From Pseudomonadales bacterium (lineage in GTDB: Bacteria > Pseudomonadota > Gammaproteobacteria > Pseudomonadales > UBA7239), in the NCBI GenBank assembly GCA_020443005.1, contig JAGRJA010000145.1, forward strand, positions 1-25,051: a DNA stretch of 25,051 bases, read 5' to 3'. The notes beneath the pieces were generated by a model. That model saw only the letters and a program-made list of their open reading frames with translations. It was not told where the DNA came from and did no database searches. Positions 1 through 7,080 of the stretch are shown one piece after another (the first letter of the stretch is position 1; every line of letters begins with the position of its first letter). The translations under genes and the position numbers were made by a program.

Positions 1-1215
1 CGCAAGCTCATATTGATAGGCAAGGACACCCGTATTTCCGGTTATATGTTTGAGTCAGCGCTTCAGGCTGGGCTGATTTCAGCCGGTGTGAATGTCGGCT
101 TGCTCGGACCGATGCCGACACCGGCCATCGCCTATCTTACCCGTACCTTTCACGCTCAGGCAGGTATTGTGATCAGTGCTTCCCACAATCCGTTTGATGA
201 TAATGGCATCAAGTTTTTCTGTGGTGAGGGTCGCAAATTGCCCGATGAGCTTGAGCATGAGATTGAAGAAATGCTCGAACAATCCATGCAGACAGCATCT
301 TCTCAAACTCTTGGTAAGGCGAAGCGCATTACCGATGCTGCAGGCAGGTATATCGAGTTTTGTAAAAGTACATTTCCCGCCCGTTACCATCTCAAGAATC
401 TAAAGATTGTCGTCGATTGTGCTCATGGCGCTACCTATCATATTGCACCCAATGTGTTTCGTGAGTTGGGTGCACAAGTGCTGGAAATGGGGGCCAGTCC
501 GGATGGCTTTAATATCAATGAGGGTTGTGGTTCCACCCAGCCGGAAGCCTTGCAGAAAAAGGTTGTTGATGAAGGTGCTGATCTGGGTATTGCACTTGAT
601 GGGGACGGCGATCGACTGATTATGGTTGATGAAAAAGGAGAGCTTCTCGATGGAGATGAGCTTTTGTTTATTATTGCTCGCGACCGCCAGAAGCGTGGGG
701 ATAGCAGTGGAGTGGTCGGTACCTTGATGACCAATCTCGGGTTCGAGATAGCGCTGAGGGAGTTGGGTTTGCCGTTTATTCGCTCAAAGGTTGGCGACCG
801 TTATGTCATTGAGGCCATGCAACAGAGAGGTTGGCATCTTGGAGGAGAGTCATCCGGCCATATCATTTGTGATGACTTGACGACAACGGGAGATGGGCTG
901 GTAGCGGCCTTACAGGTGTTATGTGCACTGGTCAGTTCAGAAGGCTCACTCTGTGAGCTGAAGCAGGGCGTACGGAAATTTCCCCAGATCATGCTCAATG
1001 TGCGCACATCCGGTTCGGTCGATGTACAGCATAATGCCCGTATACAACAGGCGGTGTCCGATGTTGAGAGCAGCCTGGGTAATCGCGGCAGGGTGCTGTT
1101 AAGGCCTTCCGGGACAGAGCCGGTTATCAGGGTAATGGTTGAGGGTGAAGAGCGTTCCCTGATTGAGCCACTCGTTAACTCGCTGGTTTCAGTGGTTGAG
1201 GAAGAGTTGAATTAA
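1..1215 (+). CDS. glmM: Phosphoglucosamine mutase, 5' end missing
   Basis: Interconverts glucosamine-6-phosphate and glucosamine-1-phosphate, the cytoplasmic step before UDP-GlcNAc synthesis for peptidoglycan and LPS. The frame is open from base 1, so about 404 of roughly 445 residues are present and the N-terminus lies outside the window. The phosphoserine loop SASHNP is visible, with the catalytic Ser codon at 181-183. The Mg-binding loop DGDGDR is at bases 598-615, and the C-terminal phosphate-binding motif RPSGTEP is near base 1110. The sequence aligns well from memory with E. coli GlmM throughout (for example GKDTRISGY and GPMPTPA). It is followed by tpiA and secG, the usual gammaproteobacterial order. 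No frameshift is seen. The identification is very secure; only the true start is unknown. Confidence 0.97.
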   Translation, partial: RKLILIGKDTRISGYMFESALQAGLISAGVNVGLLGPMPTPAIAYLTRTFHAQAGIVISASHNPFDDNGIKFFCGEGRKLPDELEHEIEEMLEQSMQTASSQTLGKAKRITDAAGRYIEFCKSTFPARYHLKNLKIVVDCAHGATYHIAPNVFRELGAQVLEMGASPDGFNINEGCGSTQPEALQKKVVDEGADLGIALDGDGDRLIMVDEKGELLDGDELLFIIARDRQKRGDSSGVVGTLMTNLGFEIALRELGLPFIRSKVGDRYVIEAMQQRGWHLGGESSGHIICDDLTTTGDGLVAALQVLCALVSSEGSLCELKQGVRKFPQIMLNVRTSGSVDVQHNARIQQAVSDVESSLGNRGRVLLRPSGTEPVIRVMVEGEERSLIEPLVNSLVSVVEEELN

Positions 1216-1356
1216 TTGCCAGGGCGGATATTGCTACGAACTCTGGTTATTTAATCGGTTGTGGTTGCAATTGCTGCTGATCAGGCGCTTGTATGTTAGG
1301 GGCGACTCATTTAACATTGGCGACCTTTTTTAGGTAGTCAAGGTTATAGGTCGTTG

Positions 1357-2127
1357 ATGGCTCGTTCTCTGGTTGTCGGTAACTGGAAAATGAATGGTTC
1401 TGGTGAAACAAACAGAGCCCTGGTCGACTTTCTGGTTTCCGGCCTCGATAGCATCAAGGCCGATGGCACACAGGGTGTCGAAGTGGCAATTTGCCCTCCT
1501 TTTGTCTATTTGTCCGGGTTGGCTGAGCGGGTTGCCGGTTCCGGGCTTGCGCTGGGTGCCCAGAATCTCAGCCATGCAGATAGCGGTGCTTTCACCGGTG
1601 AGGTCAGTGGCCATATGTTGAAAGATGTCGGCTGCCAGTATGTGATTGTAGGGCATTCGGAACGCCGCCATGACTATGCTGAAACCAGTGAGTTGGTTGC
1701 AAGTAAATACCTGCAGGCATTGAAGTGTGGTTTGCAGCCGATACTTTGTGTGGGTGAAACGCTGGAGCAGCGAGAATCCGGTAAAACACTGGACATTATT
1801 GCCGAGCAGATTGAGGCGGTTGTTTCGCTATTGAATGATCAAACAAGCCAGATGCTGATCATCGCCTACGAGCCGGTTTGGGCCATCGGGACAGGCAGAA
1901 CAGCTTCTCCGGAGCAGGCACAGGAAGTACATGCGTTCATCCGCAATAAAATAGCAACACTGTTGGGTGAGCTTGCGGCAAGAAAGATGAAGCTTCTTTA
2001 CGGTGGTAGCGTCAAGTCGTCAAATGCGGCAAGCCTGTTTCAGCAGGCGGATATTGATGGTGGTCTGGTGGGTGGCGCTTCACTCGACGGAGAAGAGTTT
2101 TTAAATATATGTCGTGCGGCATTGTAG
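1357..2127 (+). CDS. tpiA: Triosephosphate isomerase
   Basis: Interconverts dihydroxyacetone phosphate and glyceraldehyde-3-phosphate in glycolysis and gluconeogenesis, in the cytoplasm. The protein is 256 residues, the normal size for a TIM barrel. It has the N-terminal NWKMNGS substrate-binding segment with the catalytic Lys, VGHSERR with the electrophilic His, AYEPVWAIGTG with the catalytic Glu, and the phosphate-binding GGSVKSSN and GGASL loops. The ATG at 1357 is preferred; an in-frame TTG directly before it at 1354 is a possible alternative. A modest purine-rich stretch (ATAGG) lies just upstream. It sits about 140 nt after glmM and 30 nt before secG, probably in one transcription unit with secG. 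Confidence 0.97.
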   Translation: MARSLVVGNWKMNGSGETNRALVDFLVSGLDSIKADGTQGVEVAICPPFVYLSGLAERVAGSGLALGAQNLSHADSGAFTGEVSGHMLKDVGCQYVIVGHSERRHDYAETSELVASKYLQALKCGLQPILCVGETLEQRESGKTLDIIAEQIEAVVSLLNDQTSQMLIIAYEPVWAIGTGRTASPEQAQEVHAFIRNKIATLLGELAARKMKLLYGGSVKSSNAASLFQQADIDGGLVGGASLDGEEFLNICRAAL

Positions 2128-2157
2128 TTTTAAGCCTGCACAGAAAGGTAGCGTAAA

Positions 2158-2559
2158 ATGGAACAAATTCTCATAGCTGGTCATGTACTGGTTTGCTGTG
2201 CCATCATCGGGCTTATTCTGCTGCAACAGGGCAAAGGCGCTGAAATGGGGGCTTCTTTCGGTAGTGGAGCATCCCAAACAATTTTTGGTGCGGCCGGTTC
2301 CGGTAATATCCTGAGTCATACAACGGCCTGGTTAGTGGCTGTATTTTTTGTGAGCAGTATAGGGTTGGCGATTGTTACCAAGAACCGTGCGAGTCTGCAG
2401 GTGGATGTCGGTGTTCCATCGGCAGATGTGATTGAGGCGGTAGAAAAGTCGTCCGTTCCGGATCGCATAGTTGTTAATGATGATAGTGACATTCCTGTGC
2501 TCAACAAAGCGATTCAGAGCGATATTCCTTCAGACAGTCCGGTGGAGGAGAATCAGTAG
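2158..2559 (+). CDS. secG: Preprotein translocase subunit SecG
   Basis: Small inner-membrane subunit of the SecYEG translocon, assisting SecA-driven export. The protein is 133 residues. It has a first membrane helix (about residues 4-22), a conserved cytoplasmic loop with QQGKGAEMGASFG and GASQTIFGAAGSGN (about 23-53), a second helix (about 55-76) and an acidic, variable C-terminal tail that is longer than in E. coli SecG (110 residues). It follows tpiA by 30 nt with an AAGGTAG ribosome-binding stretch, and precedes tRNA-Leu by 6 nt. The tpiA–secG–tRNA-Leu(GAG) order matches the conserved gammaproteobacterial arrangement. Confidence 0.95.
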   Translation: MEQILIAGHVLVCCAIIGLILLQQGKGAEMGASFGSGASQTIFGAAGSGNILSHTTAWLVAVFFVSSIGLAIVTKNRASLQVDVGVPSADVIEAVEKSSVPDRIVVNDDSDIPVLNKAIQSDIPSDSPVEENQ

Positions 2560-2565
2560 TTTTTT

Positions 2566-2651
2566 GCCCAGATGGTGGAACTGGTAGACACGCTATCTTG
2601 AGGGGGTAGTGGCCAACGGCTGTGCGGGTTCGAGTCCCGCTCTGGGCACCA
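2566..2651 (+). tRNA. leuU: tRNA-Leu(GAG)
   Basis: The acceptor stem GCCCAGA pairs with TCTGGGC at 2641-2647, followed by A and an encoded CCA. The anticodon arm is CTATC-TTGAGGG-GGTAG, giving anticodon GAG. A long variable arm typical of class II tRNAs precedes the T arm GCGGG-TTCGAGT-CCCGC. The position directly after secG matches leuU in E. coli. Confidence 0.96.
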
Positions 2652-2684
2652 ATCAAACATCCTTAGTTATCCATAATCGTCCTG

Positions 2685-2711
2685 AACCCAGCGTAATTGC
2701 TGGGTTTTTGT
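2685..2711 (+). terminator. Intrinsic terminator after tRNA-Leu
   Basis: A perfect 8-bp stem AACCCAGC / GCTGGGTT with loop GTAATT is followed by a T-run. It lies 33 nt past the CCA end and most likely ends the glmM–tpiA–secG–tRNA transcript. Confidence 0.85.
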
Positions 2712-2870
2712 TTATACTGTGTCCGAAGTAGTCCGTACTTGTATGGGGGTATCTATAGCAAGTTTGGGGTATTTTTGGGGGCAAGTGAAAACAACTGGGG
2801 GCATAGGGCGTGGCACACATGTGAGTTGATAAATCATCGTATAAACCTGTCAACATATCCGCTATCTCAG
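2712..2870. other. Non-coding stretch with G-rich repeats beside tRNA-Leu; possible integration scar
   Basis: Between two terminators I see no credible gene; the open frames here are short and run through hairpins. Four related G-runs occur: GGGGGTAT (about 2744), GGGGTATT (about 2766), GGGGGCAA (about 2777) and GGGGGCAT (about 2796). Closely spaced repeats of this kind are familiar from attachment arms and upstream regions of tRNA-targeting tyrosine integrases, but no integrase or duplicated tRNA end was found. The scar interpretation is an inference. Confidence 0.35.
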
Positions 2871-2896
2871 AAACCCGCAAATGTCGGGTTTTTTTG
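2871..2896 (+). terminator. Second intrinsic terminator upstream of folX
   Basis: A 7-bp stem AAACCCG / CGGGTTT with a 7-nt loop is followed by an uninterrupted T-run. No gene on the + strand directly precedes it, so it either backs up the tRNA terminator or remains from a lost gene. Confidence 0.75.
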
Positions 2897-3036
2897 TCTG
2901 TATTTCGACGAATAATTGATGACATGCTGTTTCGTGTGGATATGGGTTGTCGTTTGTACTTAAAGAGGTTCTGTAATAAAAGTGATCCAATCAAGAACCT
3001 GACGCGTAAAACCAAAATAATGAAAGGAGTTTTCCC

Positions 3037-3447
3037 GTGCCTGTTGTTGAATCCCTGCGAACAAAAAGTTCAGTAGTCTCGGTTGATGAAGCGGTAATCA
3101 GAATCAGCAACCTGCGGTTAAGAACCTATATTGGTTTCAACCCTGAAGAATTAACCAAACAGCAGGATATTGTGATAAATCTTGAGCTTGCCTACGACGC
3201 CTCGCGGGCAGGAAAATCGGATTATGAAGAGGATGCGTTGAATTACAAGCTGATCACGAAAAAAATCATACATTATGTAGAAGAGGGACGGTTTCGTTTG
3301 CTCGAAAAACTGACCCACGATTTGTTGCTCATGATTATGGGGGATGAACGCGTTGGTCGTGCCAGTATCAAGATTGACAAGCCACACGCGCTGAGGTTTT
3401 CCGATTCGGTATCGGTTGAGTTATCTGCCTGTCGTCAGTCAAGTTAA
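3037..3447 (+). CDS. folX: Dihydroneopterin triphosphate 2'-epimerase (FolX), DHNA-family
   Basis: Epimerises 7,8-dihydroneopterin triphosphate to dihydromonapterin triphosphate, feeding tetrahydromonapterin synthesis; the fold is shared with dihydroneopterin aldolase (FolB). The protein is 136 residues with a GTG start, chosen because AAAGGAG lies 7 nt upstream (3023-3029). Diagnostic stretches are ISNLRLRTYIG, DIVINLEL, DALNYKLITKKII, RFRLLEKLTHDLL and IDKPHALRFSDSVSVEL. These match E. coli FolX (IKNLRLRTFIG, DALNYRTVTKNII, IDKLHALRYADSVS) much better than FolB. About 12 extra N-terminal residues precede the family core. It is followed by folE 51 nt later; folX/folE1 pairing is also known in Pseudomonas. 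FolM, the usual third gene, is absent here. Confidence 0.9.
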   Translation: MPVVESLRTKSSVVSVDEAVIRISNLRLRTYIGFNPEELTKQQDIVINLELAYDASRAGKSDYEEDALNYKLITKKIIHYVEEGRFRLLEKLTHDLLLMIMGDERVGRASIKIDKPHALRFSDSVSVELSACRQSS

Positions 3448-3498
3448 TCAATACCATTGGCAATATCCTTTAGATGCCATCAAATAGAGGGAAGTTTT

Positions 3499-4182
3499 AT
3501 GGGCATAATAGAAAATGATCGACCTTTTGTTGCTCAGTCGGCATTATCATTTGAAGTAATCAAGGTGCGAGATACCTTGATTGAAAAAGGTCTTGAAACA
3601 CCGTTGATTGATAACGGGCTTGATCGCGATAGTCGCTATGAAAAAATAAAATCCTCCTTCAAGGATATAATGCAAACACTGGGTCTGGATCTTGCAGACG
3701 ACAGCTTGTGTGAAACACCACATCGAATTGCCAAGATGTATGTGGATGAAATTTTCGGCGGTCTGGATTACGGTCATTTTCCGAAAATTTCGGTTATCGA
3801 TAACAAGATGAATGTCGAAGAAATGGTAAAAGTAAGAGATATTACATTTACCAGCACCTGTGAACATCATTTTGTTGTGATTGACGGTGTCGCTCAAGTA
3901 GCTTATATCCCGAAAACCAGAATTATAGGTTTGTCGAAAATCAATCGGATTGTACGCTTTTTTGCTCAAAGGCCTCAGGTGCAGGAAAGGCTTACCCAGC
4001 AGGTTCTGGTGGCGCTGCAAACACTGTTGGAAACAGATGATGTTGCTGTAACCATAGACGCAGCGCATTACTGTGTGAAAGCGCGAGGAGTTATGGATGC
4101 AAACTCTCGCACCCAGACTACTGCGCTGGGTGGCAGCTTCAGGCAAGACCCTAAAACACGATCGGAATTTCTGTCTCAGTAA
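3499..4182 (+). CDS. folE: GTP cyclohydrolase I (FolE1)
   Basis: Converts GTP to 7,8-dihydroneopterin triphosphate, the first step of folate and monapterin synthesis, and supplies the substrate of the upstream FolX. The protein is 227 residues from the ATG at 3499, which has an AGAGGGAAG ribosome-binding site; in-frame codons further upstream lack such a signal. The zinc ligands are Cys121, His124 and Cys192 in TSTCEHHF and HYCVKARG, with the same spacing as E. coli Cys110/His113/Cys181. Other family blocks are DDSLCETPHRIAKMYVDEIF, GLSKINRIVRFFAQRPQVQERLT and the C-terminal TTALGG. The complete zinc site makes this type IA rather than the zinc-independent type IB (FolE2). Probably co-transcribed with folX. 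Confidence 0.97.
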   Translation: MGIIENDRPFVAQSALSFEVIKVRDTLIEKGLETPLIDNGLDRDSRYEKIKSSFKDIMQTLGLDLADDSLCETPHRIAKMYVDEIFGGLDYGHFPKISVIDNKMNVEEMVKVRDITFTSTCEHHFVVIDGVAQVAYIPKTRIIGLSKINRIVRFFAQRPQVQERLTQQVLVALQTLLETDDVAVTIDAAHYCVKARGVMDANSRTQTTALGGSFRQDPKTRSEFLSQ

Positions 4183-4191
4183 ATTGTTTTG

Positions 4192-4977
4192 TCAGTGGGA
4201 TGGGGCATGAGTCTGTTTGCTGTATTCATAAAAGATAATCACATCTGTTATGCCGTGCTGCTTGCTTGCAATGTTTGATCGTCCTGAAAATATCAGTAAC
4301 TGATTCTTGTGATAGACCAGTGTTACGGGGCTGGTGAGTTTTCGGTATAACCAGTTTTCCGGTTCAATGATGAAATAGCGGAAATCATTTTCCTCGCATT
4401 GGCTACAATTCATCTCTTTGAATTTTCTGGTTTTTGAATCAAGATCAGGAGGTTTTATTTCCCGGATGTTCATTTTTAGTAAAGTCAAATGGTTGGGTAG
4501 CGCAAAGTAAAAGCTGTGTTCGGCAATGTATGTTTTACCAGATATCTGTTCGCGCACGAAGTTGTCGAAGCCCGCATCGCAAACAAGAGTATCTGATTCT
4601 CCGGTTTTAAATACATTAGGAATTGCTTTTTGATTTTGCTTTCCATTTTCTTCGCGTGTAAACAATAAAATTTCTTCGTTTTTTGGGGTTATACCGACGC
4701 TTCGTTTATTGTGTGCGAAATAAATTTCAAAACTTGGGCAGAAACCGGCTTTTGTAAATAACACTTCTTTATAGGCGAGCAGTCTATTGTCAGGTGAAAG
4801 ATATGCAACGGTGGTGGTTTTATTCATTGAGTTGTGTTGGTGTTGCTCAATATACTGCACTTTAAGGGAGCTTCTATCAAAAGAGGTTCCTGTGATCATG
4901 GATGCGTGGGCTGCATTCATAGACAGGGAGAAAAAAGCAGCAACAAACATCGTAGAGATTGGTTTTTTAGTGTTCAT
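4192..4977 (-). CDS. Secreted protein of unknown function, coupled to the DUF2878-like gene
   Basis: I do not recognise the family. The protein is 261 residues from the ATG at 4977. That start is favoured because it overlaps the stop of the upstream gene as ATGA, and because it gives a clean signal peptide: MNTKK, a hydrophobic core to about residue 20, then an Ala-His-Ala cleavage-type site near 25. The mature part looks soluble and rich in beta-forming residues. It has few cysteines, including a CSQC pair in the sequence MNCSQCEEN, and no transmembrane helix. It is probably periplasmic. Translational coupling to the DUF2878-like membrane protein suggests a shared job. The gene ends 9 nt from the convergent folE stop. 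Confidence 0.8.
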   Translation of the reverse strand: MNTKKPISTMFVAAFFSLSMNAAHASMITGTSFDRSSLKVQYIEQHQHNSMNKTTTVAYLSPDNRLLAYKEVLFTKAGFCPSFEIYFAHNKRSVGITPKNEEILLFTREENGKQNQKAIPNVFKTGESDTLVCDAGFDNFVREQISGKTYIAEHSFYFALPNHLTLLKMNIREIKPPDLDSKTRKFKEMNCSQCEENDFRYFIIEPENWLYRKLTSPVTLVYHKNQLLIFSGRSNIASKQHGITDVIIFYEYSKQTHAPSH

Positions 4978-5513
4978 TGTGCGTTCAATAAGGCTGGCTG
5001 ATATCGTAGCCATGCCTGACGATAAAGAAGCATTAACAGCCCCCATGCAATGCCGATGAATATCAGGGTGTGAGTTTGATTGTAGGCGAAACTTGCTGCA
5101 TCCAGTTTTACACCGGCAAGATAACTCAGCGGGGCGCTTGTAAAACCACTAGCAAAGCAGAACCATTTTCCGAATTGAAAGAATACGGCCAGTGAATGGG
5201 GAATTGTAATAGCAAAAAGAACCCAAAGGCAGGTGAGCCAGACTGGTTGGAACAGGGTGTCGCCACGGAAATCCATTAAGCCAAAAATTTGAAGCAAAGA
5301 GTCAAAGATAAAACCGGTTGAAATGCAGAGCAAGAGTAGTGGCAGATCTTTACGATTACCCATTATCAGAAAATGGAAGATCAATATGGTCATTGTCACT
5401 GCGACTGAAGTTGTGACCGGAGTGAGCACACAGGCGAACCAGCCAAACTGGAAAAGCAAAAAATTGAGCAGAAGCGGAAAATTGGGGAAATGGCCCGGAG
5501 TGAAAATCATCAT
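4974..5513 (-). CDS. DUF2878-like inner-membrane protein
   Basis: About 179 residues from the ATG at 5513. An ATG one codon downstream is equally possible, and a GGAAAGG stretch lies about 12 nt upstream. Upstream in-frame codons to 5591 add a polar segment that looks non-coding. The protein has roughly five or six hydrophobic helices, with LLLNFLLFQFGWFACVL near the start, a central FDSLLQIFGLMDF segment, and PLSYLAGVKLDAASF near the C-terminus. These resemble DUF2878 proteins, which are often found in light- or singlet-oxygen-responsive clusters with photolyases; here a photolyase is divergently transcribed. The function is unknown. The stop overlaps the next start (ATGA). Family assignment is from memory of the motif pattern. 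Confidence 0.8.
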   Translation of the reverse strand: MMIFTPGHFPNFPLLLNFLLFQFGWFACVLTPVTTSVAVTMTILIFHFLIMGNRKDLPLLLLCISTGFIFDSLLQIFGLMDFRGDTLFQPVWLTCLWVLFAITIPHSLAVFFQFGKWFCFASGFTSAPLSYLAGVKLDAASFAYNQTHTLIFIGIAWGLLMLLYRQAWLRYQPALLNAQ

Positions 5514-5642
5514 TATTTTGATAAACCTTTCCACGGTTTTTACTGTATAAAACTTGTAACTGATACGCAAAGAGCAGTGTGAATGGTTCATGATGAATGC
5601 AATTTTTCTTGCAGAAAAAGCAGCAGTAACGGAGTTGGATAG

Positions 5643-7037
5643 ATGAAAGGTAGCTATAAAAAATCCCTGTTTGTTTTCAGGCGGGATTTGCGTTTACATG
5701 ATAACTCGGCACTTATCAGGGCATTGAAACAGAGTGAGCATGTGCTTTGCCTCTTTGTAATTGATTCTGTGCTGCTCAAGCCTGAAAGACAGGCCGCTAT
5801 CCGTTTTCTCTATCAATCCCTGGTCGATCTTTCTTTAGAAATTGCTCGTCAAGGTGGTGAGCTTGTTGTGCTGCAAGGGCGTCCATGTGATTGTGTTACC
5901 AATGTTGTCAGGGATGAAGAAATAGAAGCTGTTTTTGTGAACAGGGACTATTCACCCTACAGTCAGCAACGGGATGGACAAATTGAATCTGCACTCAAAA
6001 ACCTGTCGATACCCCTGATACAGCAAACTGATCTGTTGCTGACAGCACCCGGTGAAGTAATGAAGAAGTCTGGTGGAGGAAGTTATACCGTATTCACTCC
6101 ATTTTATCATCGCGCGAGACAACTGGTTGTGCCTTTGCCAAAACCTTGCCCTCAAAACCGATTGACGAAACCACAGCGAGTAAAAGGGCTTCAATTAAAA
6201 ACTTGTTTTGAAAAGCGGCTAAAAACGAAAGAGGCTCATCCCTTGACTTCGAAGGGCGGGCGCAATGAAGCAGATATTCTTATCGCAGAACTCCAAAAAC
6301 TTTCAACATACGACAAAGACCGGGATTTTCCTGCAGAAAATCTCACATCACGCCTTTCGGCGCATATCAAATTTGGTACATGTTCAGTACGCGAAGTCTA
6401 TCACTTGATAAGGAAACAATTCGGAGAAGGGCATGGATTGATACGCTCCTTATTCTGGCGTGATTTTTTTTATCAGGTCGCTTTTTTCTTCCCCGGTGTT
6501 TATCGAGCTGCATTTAGACAACAATACAATGCAATTATCTGGAACAGCAGTAGTGAATGTTTTGAGCGCTGGTGTAAGGGGTTGACAGGCTATCCCATTG
6601 TTGATGCCGGCATGCGGGAGTTGTTGGCGACGGGATTTATGCATAATCGGGTCAGGATGGTCACGGCCTCGTTTCTGGTAAAGCATCTGGGAATTGACTG
6701 GAGACAGGGTGAACGCTGGTTTATGAAAAATCTGATTGATTTTGATCCGGCTGTGAATAACGGCAATTGGCAATGGGTAGCTTCAACCGGTTGTGATGCT
6801 CAACCCTGGTTCCGGATTTTTAACCCGTGGATTCAGCAAAAGAAATTCGATCCTGAGTGCCGGTATATCAAGCAGTGGGTGCCTGAACTTGCCAGCTTGT
6901 CCCCCGATAAAATTCACAAAATTGCAAGTATGTCCGTGGGTTTTTACCCAAAGCCTGTTGTTGATCATCGTTTGGCGGTTGCTGAAACTAAATTGCGGTA
7001 TGCGGTTGTGAATGCCCAAAAATTGGAGCATGACTGA
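5643..7037 (+). CDS. phrB: Class I deoxyribodipyrimidine photolyase / cryptochrome-family flavoprotein
   Basis: Light-driven repair of UV pyrimidine dimers using reduced FAD, or a related photoreceptor role. The protein is 464 residues (E. coli PhrB has 472). The N-terminal Rossmann-like photolyase domain (about 5-135) begins LFVFRRDLRLHDNSAL. The helical FAD domain (about 200-460) has the TSRLSAHIKFGTCS phosphate-binding segment, WRDFFYQ, GYPIVDAGMREL, MHNRVRMV and NNGNWQWVASTG. Trp300, Trp353 and Trp376 line up with the E. coli electron-transfer triad Trp306/359/382, and Asn372 with the FAD-contacting Asn378. The Glu that contacts the CPD in E. coli (Glu274) appears to be Ser269. The start has GGAG at 5631-5634. 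Divergent from the DUF2878-like gene; near folE, which makes folate precursors for the usual antenna cofactor. Confidence 0.93.
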   Translation: MKGSYKKSLFVFRRDLRLHDNSALIRALKQSEHVLCLFVIDSVLLKPERQAAIRFLYQSLVDLSLEIARQGGELVVLQGRPCDCVTNVVRDEEIEAVFVNRDYSPYSQQRDGQIESALKNLSIPLIQQTDLLLTAPGEVMKKSGGGSYTVFTPFYHRARQLVVPLPKPCPQNRLTKPQRVKGLQLKTCFEKRLKTKEAHPLTSKGGRNEADILIAELQKLSTYDKDRDFPAENLTSRLSAHIKFGTCSVREVYHLIRKQFGEGHGLIRSLFWRDFFYQVAFFFPGVYRAAFRQQYNAIIWNSSSECFERWCKGLTGYPIVDAGMRELLATGFMHNRVRMVTASFLVKHLGIDWRQGERWFMKNLIDFDPAVNNGNWQWVASTGCDAQPWFRIFNPWIQQKKFDPECRYIKQWVPELASLSPDKIHKIASMSVGFYPKPVVDHRLAVAETKLRYAVVNAQKLEHD

Positions 7038-7080
7038 AGGTGCTGTGACGCGATAGTTTACGGCAATGATCAGCCCGGTT

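Noticed and set aside
2697..2915. 72-codon open frame on the + strand after tRNA-Leu
   Set aside because: It begins inside one terminator and runs through the second; no ribosome-binding site and no family resemblance.
3547..4146. 199-codon minus-strand frame opposite folE
   Set aside because: folE is certain on the other strand; the antisense product resembles nothing known.
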